Assembly: GCF_025399895.1 (NCBI RefSeq)
Contig: NZ_JAODUA010000002.1
Coordinates: 310,001-374,000 of the forward strand
Source of the DNA: Streptomyces sp. ASQP_92
GTDB lineage: Bacteria; Actinomycetota; Actinomycetes; Streptomycetales; Streptomycetaceae
DNA: 64,000 nucleotides
Reading direction: 5' to 3'
Numbering within the stretch: position 1 is the first letter of the stretch; each line of letters begins with the position of its first letter. Positions 9,509-18,696 of the stretch are shown here, in pieces. Made by a program: the position numbers and the translations under genes. The notes under the pieces are model-generated. The model was not told the DNA's origin and did not search any database. It saw nothing but the letters and a program-made list of their open reading frames with translations.

Positions 9509-10642
9509 TCAGCGCGTGCCGACCGCCGCCCGCACGGCCCGCCGCGCCAGGGCGCAGTCGTCGTGCAGCCTGCGCAGCAGCAGCCTCTGCTGTTCCCCCG
9601 CGGACGGCACACCCGGCGGGTGGTTCTGCGCCGCGCTCGCCGGCGCCGCGTCGCGCATGGTGCGCTGCACCGCCGTCTCGTACGTCCTGATCTCCCGGGT
9701 CAGTACGAGCATCAGGTTCACCAGGAACGCGTCCCGCGAGGCGGGGCCCGCAAGTTGGGCGGCCTGGCTGATCCGCCGGCGCTCCATCGGGGCGTCCCCG
9801 AGCACCGCCCACAGCGTCGCCAGGTCGTACCCGGGCAGATACCAGCCCGCGTGCTCCCAGTCGACGAGGACCGGACCGGCCGGCGAGAGCAGGATGTTGG
9901 ACAGGAGCGCGTCGCCGTGCGAGAACTGCCAGTCCACCCGGCCCGAGAGGGCCAGACCGTGCACCAGTTTCTGAAGGTCACTCAGATCCCGGTCGGTGAA
10001 CAGGCCGAGCTCGTGGTAGCGGGCGATGCGCGGCGCGTAGTCCAGGGGCCTGCCGAACATCTCGGCGGGCGGCCGCCAGGCGTTGACGCGCGCGATCGCG
10101 CCGAGGGCGGCCCGGACGTCGGCTCGGGGCGGAGCCTCGACCGGATGTCGGGTGAGGGCCGCGGCCCGGCCGGGCATCCGCTCGATCACCAGGGTGCAGT
10201 TGTCCGGGTCGGCGGCGATCAGTCGCGGCACCCGCACCGGCGGGCGGTGCCGGACGAACGCGCGATATGCCGCTATTTCGTGCCGGAAGCGCTCGGCCCA
10301 GGCCGGCGAGTGGTCCAGTAAACACTTGGCGACGGCCGTGGTGCGTCCTGTCGTGCCGACGATCAGTACGGAGCGTCCGCTGTGCCGCAGCACCTGCACC
10401 GGGTTGAACTCAGGACAGATCCGCTGCACCGAGGCGATGGCGATGCGCAGTTGGGCACCCTGGGGGCCGGACAGGTCGATTCTTCCGCTGAGCGGCTGTG
10501 TGCCCGTGCCGGAGCGGCGCGGCATCCGGCTCGCGCCGTATGCCGATCCGGCGTGGGTGGGGTCCAGATACGGTCCGCCACCCGCTCCCAGAGGACGGTG
10601 CGGCCGGGGCGGCGTGGACACGGAGGACGATGCTGTGTACAT
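9509..10642 (-). CDS. Aminoglycoside-phosphotransferase-fold protein with a TTA codon
   Basis: The 377-residue protein has an APH/choline-kinase fold. The catalytic loop is S-H-G-D at 241-244 with N249, followed by L-V-D-W-E at 259-263 in place of the DFG motif. K106 in VAKCLL is the likely ATP-contacting lysine. The first about 60 residues are Pro/Gly-rich and look disordered, so a later start is possible; ATG 10642 lacks a clear ribosome site. Leu108 is encoded by TTA (10321-10319), which in Streptomyces needs the bldA tRNA. The gene is divergent from nsdA. The substrate is unknown. Resistance to an aminoglycoside is only one possibility, and a developmental kinase role is equally plausible. 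Confidence 0.85.
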   Translation of the reverse strand: MYTASSSVSTPPRPHRPLGAGGGPYLDPTHAGSAYGASRMPRRSGTGTQPLSGRIDLSGPQGAQLRIAIASVQRICPEFNPVQVLRHSGRSVLIVGTTGRTTAVAKCLLDHSPAWAERFRHEIAAYRAFVRHRPPVRVPRLIAADPDNCTLVIERMPGRAAALTRHPVEAPPRADVRAALGAIARVNAWRPPAEMFGRPLDYAPRIARYHELGLFTDRDLSDLQKLVHGLALSGRVDWQFSHGDALLSNILLSPAGPVLVDWEHAGWYLPGYDLATLWAVLGDAPMERRRISQAAQLAGPASRDAFLVNLMLVLTREIRTYETAVQRTMRDAAPASAAQNHPPGVPSAGEQQRLLLRRLHDDCALARRAVRAAVGTR

Positions 10643-10761
10643 GGGGGTGACAGATCCCTTCGTGTGCCGACAAGTTGCGTGCGCTACCCGCCCCGGTGGC
10701 CGAGCCGCACCCTGGGGAATGAGGTCCGGCCCCCGGGTCGGGGTGGCGCTCTCTTACCTGA

Positions 10762-10814
10762 CACCCGGCCGCGGGTGGCACACCATCTGGCGTGCCCTGG
10801 CGAACCCTGGCGAA
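10762..10814. promoter_or_regulatory. Inverted repeat and 10-bp tandem repeat upstream of nsdA
   Basis: CACCCG (10762-10767) and CGGGTG (10772-10777) form a six-bp inverted repeat. Just downstream, CCCTGGCGAA is repeated head to tail at 10795-10804 and 10805-10814. Both lie between the divergent phosphotransferase and nsdA genes, 60-115 bases before the nsdA start, where regulators would bind. The assignment as operators is inference. Confidence 0.45.
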
Positions 10815-10876
10815 TACTCGCGCCGCATCTGACAGGGGGATTACTGTCAACTCAGCCGAGAACCTGGGGGCTTGAC

Positions 10877-12370
10877 GTGAGCGGACAACCCAACACCCGC
10901 CTGAACGACCTGTTCGGCCTCGCCGGATGGTCCAAGGGTGAACTCGCGAGAATGGTGAACCGACAGGCGGCGGCCATGGGCCACCCCCAACTGGCCACCG
11001 ACACCTCACGGGTGAGGCGTTGGATCGACATGGGGGAGACCCCGCGCGATCCGGTTCCCCGGGTGCTGGCGGCGCTGTTCACCGAGCGGCTCGGCCGTGT
11101 CGTGACCATCGAGGACCTCGGGTTCGACCGGCACGGGCGCGCTGGAAAGCGGAACGACGTCAGGAACTCCAAGAATCCGGACGGCCTTCCGTGGGCGCCC
11201 GAACGGACGGCAGCGGTCCTCACCGAATTCACGGGAATGGACCTCATGCTCAACCGACGCGGTCTGGTGGGCGCGGGCGCCGCGCTCGCCACCGGCTCAG
11301 TACTCAGCAGCGCCATGCACGACTGGCTGCACACCGACCCCGTACTCTCGGCCGACGCCCCCCGCCTCCACGACCCCCTGCACGCCGATCCCGCCGGGTT
11401 CGACCGCTATGAGGCCGCCCCCATCGGATCGCAGGAGATCGACGCGCTGGAGCGCTCGGTCGACGTCTTCCGCGCCTGGGACGCCTCCCGGGGTGGCGGA
11501 CTCCAGCGCAAGGCGGTGGTGGGCCAGCTCAACGAGGTGGGCGGCATGCTCGCCTACCGCCACCCCGACCATCTCCAGCGGCGCCTGTGGGGCGTCGCCG
11601 CCAATCTCGCCGTCCTCGCGGGCTGGATGTCGCACGACATCGGCCTGGAGCCGACCGCCCAGAAGTACTTCGTCATCGCCGCCCACGCGGCCCGTGAGGG
11701 CGGCGACCGCCCCCGCGCCGGCGAAGCCCTCTCCCGGGCCGCCCGCCAGATGGTCCACCTGGGCCGCCCCGGCGAGGCCCTCGACCTCATGAAGCTCGCC
11801 AAGTCCGGTTCGGGCGAGGAGACCCTGCCGCGCACCCGGGCCATGCTCCACACCATCGAGGCCTGGGCGCAGGCGTCGCTGGGGCGCGGCCAGGCGATGC
11901 GTCGCACCCTCGGTGAGGCGGAGGAACTCTTCGTCTCCGACAAGGGCGATGTGCCGCCGCCCAGTTGGATGCAGATGTTCGACGAGGCGGACCTGCACGG
12001 CATGGAGGCGCTGGCCTTCCGTACGCTGGCCGAGCACGATCCGAGCGCGGCCACCATCGCGCAACACCACGCCAAACAGGCCCTGGAACTGCGGGTGGGC
12101 GGCCGTCAGCGCTCGAAGATCTTCGACTACATCTCACTGGCCTCGGCCTGCTTCATCGCCGACGACCCGGAACAGGCGGACCGCTACGCCCGCCTGGCGC
12201 TGGTGTCGATGGGGGAGACCTCCTCGCACCGCACCTGGGACCGGCTGCGCGAGATGTACCGGCTCACCAGTCAGTACGCCGGGTACGGAAAGATCCAGGA
12301 TCTGCGGGAGGAGATCCAACTCGCCCTGCCCCAGGCACCGGTGAAGCGCAGCCGGGTCGCGGACATCTAG
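10877..12370 (+). CDS. nsdA: NsdA-family regulator of Streptomyces differentiation
   Basis: The 497-residue protein begins with the block SGQPNTRLNDLFGLAGWSKG and continues with a helix-turn-helix-like segment (TSRVRRWIDMGETPRDPVP) that I recognise from NsdA, a negative regulator of sporulation and antibiotic production in Streptomyces coelicolor. The C-terminal two thirds are alpha-helical and TPR-like, rich in repeated A-x-x-L/A-R motifs. The start is GTG 10877 behind GGGGG; longer in-frame extensions upstream cross the promoter region and are unlikely. It is cytosolic. Its neighbours, an APH-fold kinase and a SpoIIE-type phosphatase, each carry a TTA codon, whereas nsdA itself has none that I could find. 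Confidence 0.85.
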   Translation: MSGQPNTRLNDLFGLAGWSKGELARMVNRQAAAMGHPQLATDTSRVRRWIDMGETPRDPVPRVLAALFTERLGRVVTIEDLGFDRHGRAGKRNDVRNSKNPDGLPWAPERTAAVLTEFTGMDLMLNRRGLVGAGAALATGSVLSSAMHDWLHTDPVLSADAPRLHDPLHADPAGFDRYEAAPIGSQEIDALERSVDVFRAWDASRGGGLQRKAVVGQLNEVGGMLAYRHPDHLQRRLWGVAANLAVLAGWMSHDIGLEPTAQKYFVIAAHAAREGGDRPRAGEALSRAARQMVHLGRPGEALDLMKLAKSGSGEETLPRTRAMLHTIEAWAQASLGRGQAMRRTLGEAEELFVSDKGDVPPPSWMQMFDEADLHGMEALAFRTLAEHDPSAATIAQHHAKQALELRVGGRQRSKIFDYISLASACFIADDPEQADRYARLALVSMGETSSHRTWDRLREMYRLTSQYAGYGKIQDLREEIQLALPQAPVKRSRVADI

Positions 12371-12506
12371 GCCCGCCCGGCGGGTGGCTCAAGAGGGCGG
12401 CGGTCGCAGGGCCGTGGTTCGGACGGGCCGCGCCGGCAGTTCGGATGTACTGACCGTTCAGATGTGCCAGTAGTAGAGAAGGCCTGTGTGTGACAAGCCC
12501 CGGGCG

Positions 12507-13940
12507 TCAGGACCCGATGCGGGCCACCAGCACACAGGCGTCGTCCTCACGCTCGTGCTCGCCGAACTCCTCGACGATCATCCGTACGCAGTCCTGGGCT
12601 GTACGGCCACCGTCGAAGAGCGGGGCGAGTGCGAGCAGTCGGCGCTGGTCGCTCTCGTCGCAGGCGCCCCGCCGGGTGAGCCCGTCGGTGTGCAGGACGA
12701 GCAGATCGCCTTCGTGCAGGGTGGCCTCGGCCTGGTCGTAGGCGGCCCCGTGCGTGGCACCGAGCAGGACCCCGCCCGACGCGCCGAGCGCCCGCCCCGT
12801 CCCGCCGCGGAACAGCAGCGGGGCGGGGTGGCCGGCCCCGGACCAGACGAGCCTGCGCCGGGCCGGCTCGTAACGGCAACAGACCGCGCTGCCCAGGGCG
12901 GGCTGCACGGTCGTCTCCAGGAGCTGGTTGAGATGGCCCATCAGGGGGCCGGGCCCGATGCCCGCGACGGCCATGCCACGCAGCGCCCCGAGCAGCATCG
13001 CCATGCCGCCGGTCGCCGTCACGCCGTGGCCCGTCAGATCGCCGACGGTCAGTAAGGAGGCGCCGCCCGGGAGTTCGAGCGCGTCGTACCAGCCGCCGCC
13101 GATGAGGTCGCTGGCCGAGGACGGCAGATAGTGCGCGGCGATGTCGAGCGCGCCGGGCCCGCCGTGCGGCAGGCGCAGGGAGCCCCGCCACGGTGGCAGC
13201 ACGGCCTCCTGCAACTCGACCGCGAGGCGGTGCTCGGTCCGCGCGATCCGGCGTTCGCGCTGGAGGCGGTCGCGGCTCTCCCGCACGGCGCGCTGACCGC
13301 GCCGCAGCTCGCTCACATCGCGCAGGACGGCCCACATCGAAGCCGTGCAGCCGTCGGCGTCGAGCACCGGCTCGCCCATCATGTGGAGCGTACGGACCGT
13401 GCCGTCGGGCCGCACGATCCGGAACTCGCCGTCGATCGGCCTGCCGTCCACCAGGGCGCCCGTCACCATGGCGGTGAGCAGGGCCTGGTCCTCGTCGACG
13501 ACCACGGTGGGCAGTTCGTCGAGCGACATGCCGCCGCTCTCGGGGGGGCGGCCGAAGATCTGGAAGAGCTCCTCGGACCAGCTCACCGCGTCGGTGAGCA
13601 GATTCCACTCGGCGCTGCCGACCCGGCTGAGCGGACCGGGGGTCTCCGGGTCCGCGCCGAACGCGTTCTCGACGGCGAGCGTCGCGGCGTCCTGTTCTTC
13701 GGCGGTCGGGCCGTCGCGCAACTGGTCCAAGTGCGCGCCCAGGTCGTCGAGTTGATGGACCGCCAGATCGCACAGGGCGCGCTGCCAGCGGACCTGGGCA
13801 TCGTCGTCGTCCACGAAAACGTCGCGGCGCACCGCGTCCACGCCCCCGCGCAGCCTGCGGGTCTGCGTGATCAGTGCGTCGACCGTGCCCCGCTCGGGCG
13901 GTTGAGGAGCGGGACGGTCCGCGAACAGATGGGACGGCAT
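12507..13940 (-). CDS. PAS-SpoIIE (PP2C-type) phosphatase with a TTA codon
   Basis: The 477-residue protein has an N-terminal helical region, a PAS domain at about 115-210 (WNLLTDAVSWSEELFQIFG ... EFRIVRPDGTVR), a coiled linker with LQEAVLPP (243-250), and a SpoIIE/RsbU phosphatase domain to the end. Metal residues D286, D301 (GDLTGHG) and D466/D467 (EDDAC) are present. However, the usual GGDWYD motif reads GGGWYD (281-286), so the first metal-binding Asp is Gly283. Such enzymes dephosphorylate anti-anti-sigma proteins. Leu296 is encoded by TTA (13055-13053), so full translation should need bldA tRNA. It is convergent with nsdA. It may be a weakened or regulatory phosphatase. Confidence 0.9.
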   Translation of the reverse strand: MPSHLFADRPAPQPPERGTVDALITQTRRLRGGVDAVRRDVFVDDDDAQVRWQRALCDLAVHQLDDLGAHLDQLRDGPTAEEQDAATLAVENAFGADPETPGPLSRVGSAEWNLLTDAVSWSEELFQIFGRPPESGGMSLDELPTVVVDEDQALLTAMVTGALVDGRPIDGEFRIVRPDGTVRTLHMMGEPVLDADGCTASMWAVLRDVSELRRGQRAVRESRDRLQRERRIARTEHRLAVELQEAVLPPWRGSLRLPHGGPGALDIAAHYLPSSASDLIGGGWYDALELPGGASLLTVGDLTGHGVTATGGMAMLLGALRGMAVAGIGPGPLMGHLNQLLETTVQPALGSAVCCRYEPARRRLVWSGAGHPAPLLFRGGTGRALGASGGVLLGATHGAAYDQAEATLHEGDLLVLHTDGLTRRGACDESDQRRLLALAPLFDGGRTAQDCVRMIVEEFGEHEREDDACVLVARIGS

Positions 13941-14129
13941 GACGTTCTCCGATGCGGCCGCGGTAGAGCCTGGTCTGGTGAAGTGGACCGGTTACGACTC
14001 TTGCACAGGGAGCGATGCCCCGTAAGGGATTTGGCAACACTCGATACGGTGGTGCTCGTGACATATGCCAACGGCGACCGGTTTCGGCGGCCCTGAGCGG
14101 GGTCCGGCACCCGGCATATGCGGATCCGG

Positions 14130-14756
14130 TCAGCCGCGGGGCAGCAGCGCGAAGGCCGCCAGACACAGCGCCACCCCGGCGCCGCCCCCGGCCCGGGGGC
14201 AGCACTGGACGAGCAGGGCCGTGACGGCCGCCCCCGCCACCACGGCCGCCAGCCGTCCCGCCACCCAGCGGTCCCCGTGCCCCGCCGCCCGGTCGGCGAG
14301 CCGTCCCGCGAGGCCGGTGACCGTACCGGTGAAGTACGTGGTCGGCGCGGACCAGGCCCGCGCCTGAACCCCCATCGCGAGAGCCGCCGCGAGCAGCGGC
14401 ACCAGCTGCGAGCCGAGCGAACGCCCGGACCCCAGAGCCCAGCCCCCCGCCGCGAGGGCGAGCAGCGCCGTCTGGACCGCGAGCAGCGGACGCGGTGACC
14501 GGCGCGCCCCGGCAAGGGCCACCCCGGCCGCGCCGAGCGCGTACCCGATGAGGGCCGTCAGGGCGCGCGGCACCACCGCGCGGTCCCCGGCGCCCACCGA
14601 CGCGCCGACCAGGACGAGATTGCCGGTCATCACTCCGGCGAACACCTTTCCCAGGCAGAGGAAGGCGAACGCGTCGGTGGCGCCGGACGCCGCCGAGAGC
14701 GCCAGCAGGAACCGCTCGTCGGCCGCGGCGGAGGGAGTCGAGATCGCGGAACTCAT
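14130..14756 (-). CDS. DUF1275 (YoaK-type) membrane protein
   Basis: The 208-residue protein has about six hydrophobic segments. The N-terminal block ALSAASGATDAFAFLCLGKV, followed by F-A-G-V-M-T-G-N-L-V, is the hallmark of DUF1275 inner-membrane proteins. The segment ARAWSAPTTYFTGTVTG matches the conserved central T-T-x-x-T-G-T motif. No function is established for the family. I chose ATG 14756 because coding similarity begins there; longer in-frame extensions are GC-rich shadow sequence. It ends 190 bases before the phosphatase gene on the same strand, and co-transcription is possible. Confidence 0.85.
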   Translation of the reverse strand: MSSAISTPSAAADERFLLALSAASGATDAFAFLCLGKVFAGVMTGNLVLVGASVGAGDRAVVPRALTALIGYALGAAGVALAGARRSPRPLLAVQTALLALAAGGWALGSGRSLGSQLVPLLAAALAMGVQARAWSAPTTYFTGTVTGLAGRLADRAAGHGDRWVAGRLAAVVAGAAVTALLVQCCPRAGGGAGVALCLAAFALLPRG

Positions 14757-14945
14757 CGGCGCATTCTCGCCCCCACGATCCCCGGCGGCGCGCCGCGACG
14801 TCCCGGATCCCTGAGGAGACCGTCCGCCAACCGGCACGGACGCGTTACGCAACGGACGCGACCCCGTGGCACGTCCACGACAAGGGTCCACTACGGTCCC
14901 AGTGAGCACACCGGCCCGCCCCGCGGGCCTCACGGGAGGAAGAGC

Positions 14946-15716
14946 ATGAAGATCGACTGGGACCGGCGCACCTGTGCGCGCCGCGGCCACGTGACGTACG
15001 CGCCGCACGAGGACGTGCTGCGGGAGCGGCTGCGCGCCGACACCGGTCTCGGCGAGGCCTGGCGCTGTCTGCGCTGCGGGGACTTCGCCCTGGGCGCGCC
15101 GCACGGGTCGGGCCCCGCCGACGAGGCGCCGCTGGTGCCGCGCGGCAAGGTACTGCGCGATCTGTTCATCCTGCGCTTCCTGGCTTTCGAGCGGGCCGTG
15201 CGCGGCGTGTTCATCGTGCTCGTGGCGATCGCGGTGTGGAAGTTCAGTAACAGCCAGGACGCGGTGCGCCGGTTCTTCGACGAGTACCTCGACGTGTTCC
15301 GGCCGGTCTTCCGCCACTTCCACTACGACCTGGACCACTCGCCGGTCGTCGGCACCGTCCAGAAGACCTTCGACTACAAGCACTCCACGCTGGTGATCGT
15401 CGCGGTGGCGCTGCTCGTGTACGCGCTGATCGAGATCGTCGAGGCCGTCGGACTGTGGCGCGCCAAGCGCTGGGCCGAGTACCTCACGGTCGTCGCCACG
15501 GCGATGTTCCTCCCGCTGGAGATCTACGAGCTCACCGAGAAGGTCAGCTGGGTGAAGATCGCCACGCTGACGCTCAACATCCTCGCGGTCCTCTACATCC
15601 TGCTCGTCAAGCGCCTGTTCGGCCTGCGCGGCGGCCACGCCGCGTTCGAGGCGGAGCGGCACAGCGCCTCGCTCATCGAGGTGGAGACCACGGCGGGCGT
15701 CGCGGTGCACCACTGA
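14946..15716 (+). CDS. DUF2127 membrane protein with Cys/His-containing N-terminus
   Basis: The 256-residue protein starts at ATG 14946 after GGGAGGAAG. The N-terminus has C10, H15, C41 and C44 (CLRC), which could form a small metal site on the cytoplasmic face. About four membrane helices follow (around 84-100, 144-167, 175-195 and 204-222), in the pattern of DUF2127: R-x-x-x-x-x-G, then a helix with LLVYALIEIVEAVGLW and R-A-K-R-W-A-E-Y. No reaction is known for the family. It is divergent from the DUF1275 gene and followed 101 bases later by a small membrane protein gene. Confidence 0.82.
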   Translation: MKIDWDRRTCARRGHVTYAPHEDVLRERLRADTGLGEAWRCLRCGDFALGAPHGSGPADEAPLVPRGKVLRDLFILRFLAFERAVRGVFIVLVAIAVWKFSNSQDAVRRFFDEYLDVFRPVFRHFHYDLDHSPVVGTVQKTFDYKHSTLVIVAVALLVYALIEIVEAVGLWRAKRWAEYLTVVATAMFLPLEIYELTEKVSWVKIATLTLNILAVLYILLVKRLFGLRGGHAAFEAERHSASLIEVETTAGVAVHH

Positions 15717-15817
15717 CGGATACGGCCCACGGCGCGTACGAACCGCCTGACGGGTAACAGATACAGACAGCCTGCGGCAGGTCCGCCGCACCGAGCGTCC
15801 TTGGGGGATGACCCACC

Positions 15818-16228
15818 ATGCAAGAACCACGTTCCACCCGCACGACGAAGACCGGCCCGGGGCCGCTGCGCAGGGCGGCCGTCCTGCTCGCCCTCGTGCT
15901 CGGCGCCTCGCTCGCGGCGGGCCCGGTGGCGGCCGAGGCCGCCCCGCGTGCCGCCGTCGCCACCGCTGTCACGGCCCAACAGGCCGCGCCCACAAGCGCA
16001 TTGGGCGGTGCGACTCAGGCCTCGGCGCGGGCCGGCCAGCACACCGTCGCGCTGAAGTCCGGCATCACGGCGTCGAAGGCCAAGAAGTCCAAGAAAAAGA
16101 AGAAGGGCGGCTTCTTCAAGAAGGCCGGGATCGTCCTGCTGATCCTGCTCGTCCTCTTCATCGCGCTCGTCGTCTTCGTCATCTGGTTCATCGTGAGCCG
16201 GCTGCGCAAGCGCCGCGACCGGCACTGA
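15818..16228 (+). CDS. Small secreted/membrane protein with a polylysine segment
   Basis: The 136-residue protein has a signal sequence (hydrophobic 19-39, cleavage likely after AEA at 39-41). An Ala-rich low-complexity stretch follows, then a strongly basic patch (87-102, mostly Lys) and a C-terminal membrane helix (103-126) ending in RLRKRRDRH. This gives a short exported segment anchored by its C-terminus. I do not recognise a named family. The start is ATG 15818 behind GGGGGATG. Its stop is only four bases from the convergent CtaG-like gene's stop, leaving no room for a separate terminator. Confidence 0.75.
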   Translation: MQEPRSTRTTKTGPGPLRRAAVLLALVLGASLAAGPVAAEAAPRAAVATAVTAQQAAPTSALGGATQASARAGQHTVALKSGITASKAKKSKKKKKGGFFKKAGIVLLILLVLFIALVVFVIWFIVSRLRKRRDRH

Positions 16229-16232
16229 CCGG

Positions 16233-17237
16233 TCAGCTCCCCGGCGGCGTCCGGCGCATCCGCTGTCCGACCGTCCCGCCGTCGGTCTCCCACCACGGCC
16301 GCGTGAGTTCCGCGGTCTCCGGCCGCCCCTCCACAGGGGCGGCCGGAGCCAGTTCCCGGTCCAGACGGCGGTCGAGCACGGCGCGCTGGGCGCGGTCGGC
16401 CCGGGACCACTGGACGAGGATCGCCAGCAGGAACGGCAGCGACACCAGCTCCGCGATGGTGACCATCGCGCCGCCGCCGAGCTGCTGGTCGCGGTAGACG
16501 TCCGGGGCCCACGCGGGAGCGTGGTGCAGATACCAGGCGCCCGCGATCAGGGTGCCGTGGGTCATGACGACGATGCCCGGCACCGCGTCGATCAGGCCGT
16601 CCAGGAAGACCAGCGCGGCCCGCACCGGATGGCCGCACCAGGCGGGCAGCGTCTGTTCGCGGGTGAGCATCGGCAGCACGAACAGGCTTCCCGCGAGCAG
16701 CAGATGGAGGTACATCAGCTCGTGCAGCGGGCCGTACCGCAGCGCCGTCTCGAAGTACGGCGTGAAGTACACACACAGCTCGGTCGTCAGCACCAGGCCG
16801 GTGCTGACCAGCGGGAAGGTGAGGAAGCGCACCAGGCGTCCGCTCATCGCGCCCCTCAGCCTGCCCGCACCGCGCTCGGGCAGGGCGAGCACCCCGAGCC
16901 GCAGCGGGTCGCCGAGGGCGAGGCCGAGCGGTGCGATCAGGTCGAGCAGGACGTTCTGCACCGCGGCCGGCCAGAACAGCTCGGTGTCGTACACCGCCAG
17001 CGCCGACATCGTGGCGACCGCCAGGCTGCCCAGGCCCAGCACCGCGAAGGCCACGACGCGCGCCACCGGCCAGGGCTCGCCGCGGCGCCGAAGACGGAAC
17101 ACGCCCCACGCGTACAGGCCGCCCAGGACGACGATCAGCAGCAGCGCCGCCGCGTCCGGCTGCCACACCGACAGCAGGCGTTGCGTCGTCAGCTCGGGCA
17201 GGCCGTCCGCGGGGCCGCCGGGCGTCGGGGTGGACAT
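16233..17237 (-). CDS. CtaG-like cytochrome c oxidase assembly membrane protein
   Basis: The 334-residue protein has about seven membrane helices and matches the Caa3_CtaG family: LYAWGVFRLRRRG after the first helix, ALAVYDTELFWPAAVQN, and L-A-L-G-D-P-L-R-L. The histidines of LHELMYLHLLLAGS and GTLIAGAWYLHH are typical and may bind copper. Family members assist assembly of the copper centre of terminal oxidases in the membrane. The start is ATG 17237 after GAGGAGAG. It is divergent from the P450 gene, separated by 195 bases in which I see no further gene. No oxidase subunits are nearby, so it is probably a stand-alone copy. Confidence 0.85.
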   Translation of the reverse strand: MSTPTPGGPADGLPELTTQRLLSVWQPDAAALLLIVVLGGLYAWGVFRLRRRGEPWPVARVVAFAVLGLGSLAVATMSALAVYDTELFWPAAVQNVLLDLIAPLGLALGDPLRLGVLALPERGAGRLRGAMSGRLVRFLTFPLVSTGLVLTTELCVYFTPYFETALRYGPLHELMYLHLLLAGSLFVLPMLTREQTLPAWCGHPVRAALVFLDGLIDAVPGIVVMTHGTLIAGAWYLHHAPAWAPDVYRDQQLGGGAMVTIAELVSLPFLLAILVQWSRADRAQRAVLDRRLDRELAPAAPVEGRPETAELTRPWWETDGGTVGQRMRRTPPGS

Positions 17238-17432
17238 CGACTCGCTCTCCTCACCGGCCCGTGACGTACGACGGGCCGCCCACACGCTAGCCCCGCCGCC
17301 CGGCGGCCCCCGCACCGGGCCCGCCCCCCTCGCCCGAACGACGGAATCGGCCGAAGAACGCGTAGACGGCATAGGTGCCTGAGGCATGTAGTGGAGATCG
17401 GCGAGACGGAACCCTTCGCTAGCGAGGTCTCC

Positions 17433-18665
17433 ATGACAGGCAACACCACCGGCGTCACCACGGACCACACCGTCACCGACAGCGGCAGCGTCGTCTTCCC
17501 GCAGGACCGCAGCTGCCCCTACCAGCCACCCACCGCCTATCAGCCACTGCGCGACGAGCGTCCGCTGGCCCGCGTCAGCCTCTACGACGGCCGGACCGTG
17601 TGGATGGTCACCGGGCTCGCCGAGGCGCGCGCCCTGCTGGCCGACCCCCGGCTCTCCTCCGACCGCCAGAACGAGGCGTTCCCGTCCCCGACGGCCCGGT
17701 TCGCCGGGGTCGCCCGGCGCAGGACCGCGCTGCTCGGCGTCGACGACCCCGTCCACGCCACCCAGCGCCGGATGCTGATCCCCAGCTTCACGCTCAAGCG
17801 CACCGCGTCCTTGCGGCCCCGTATCCAGGAGACCGTGGACCGGCTCCTGGACGACATGATCGCGCAGGGCCCGCCCGTCGACCTGGTCGAAGCCTTCGCG
17901 CTGCCGGTGCCGTCGATGGTGATCTGCGCCCTCCTCGGCGTCCCCTACGAGGACCACGAGTTCTTCGAGGGCCAGTCCCGCAGGCTGCTGCGCGGGCCGG
18001 AGTCCACCGACATCGAAGCGGCCCGCGACGAGCTGGAGGGCTACTTCGTCCGGCTCATCGAACGCAAGAAGAAGGAGCGGGGCGACGGCCTGCTCGACGA
18101 ACTCATCGAGCAGCGCCTGAACCAAGGCGCCCTGGACCAGAGGGAGTTGGTGGACTTCGCGACGATCCTGCTGGTCGCCGGCCACGAGACGACGGCCAAC
18201 ATGATCTCGCTGGGCACCTTCACCCTGCTCCAGCACCCCGAGCAGTTGGCCGAACTGCGCTCCGACGCGTCCCTGATGCCCGCCGCCGTCGAGGAGCTGC
18301 TCCGCTATCTCTCGATCGCCGACGGGATGCTACGGGTCGCCCTGGAGGACATCGAGATCGGCGGGCAGACCATCCGCGCCGGCGACGGCGTGGTCTTCTC
18401 GACCTCGGTCATCAACCGGGACAACGCCAGCTACGAGGAACCCGACCGGATCGACTGGCACCGCACCAGCCGCCACCACGTCGCGTTCGGCTTCGGCATC
18501 CACCAGTGCCTCGGCCAGAACCTGGCGCGGGCGGAGATGGAGATCGCGCTGCGCTCCCTCTTCGACCGGCTGCCCGGGCTGCGCCTCGCGGTGCCCGCCG
18601 CGGAGATCCCGTTCAAGCCGGGCGACACCATCCAGGGAATGGTCGAACTCCCCGTCGCCTGGTAG
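17433..18665 (+). CDS. Cytochrome P450 (CYP105-like)
   Basis: The 410-residue protein is a complete class I P450. The I-helix oxygen motif is AGHETT (249-254), the K-helix ExxR is E288-R291, and the haem loop is FGFGIHQC with ligand C359. The segment DDPVHATQRRMLIPSFTLKR (105-124) is typical of actinobacterial P450s. I chose ATG 17433, preceded by GCGAGGT; an in-frame GTG at 17391 would add 14 residues. A 3Fe-4S ferredoxin gene follows 31 bases later and is the likely electron donor, the usual CYP105 arrangement. No reductase or biosynthetic gene is next to them, so the substrate is unknown. Xenobiotic oxidation is common in this family. Confidence 0.93.
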   Translation: MTGNTTGVTTDHTVTDSGSVVFPQDRSCPYQPPTAYQPLRDERPLARVSLYDGRTVWMVTGLAEARALLADPRLSSDRQNEAFPSPTARFAGVARRRTALLGVDDPVHATQRRMLIPSFTLKRTASLRPRIQETVDRLLDDMIAQGPPVDLVEAFALPVPSMVICALLGVPYEDHEFFEGQSRRLLRGPESTDIEAARDELEGYFVRLIERKKKERGDGLLDELIEQRLNQGALDQRELVDFATILLVAGHETTANMISLGTFTLLQHPEQLAELRSDASLMPAAVEELLRYLSIADGMLRVALEDIEIGGQTIRAGDGVVFSTSVINRDNASYEEPDRIDWHRTSRHHVAFGFGIHQCLGQNLARAEMEIALRSLFDRLPGLRLAVPAAEIPFKPGDTIQGMVELPVAW

Positions 18666-18696
18666 CGGGCGGACAACCCAAGGAAAGGAGCCGCTC

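Noticed and set aside
9509..10642. Aminoglycoside resistance gene
   Set aside because: The fold is APH-like, but the gene sits with nsdA in a developmental context and has a divergent N-terminus. The fold alone does not show resistance.
10382..10876. Long N-terminal extension of NsdA
   Set aside because: It would cover the divergent promoter and overlap the phosphotransferase gene. Recognisable NsdA sequence begins at GTG 10877 with a ribosome site.
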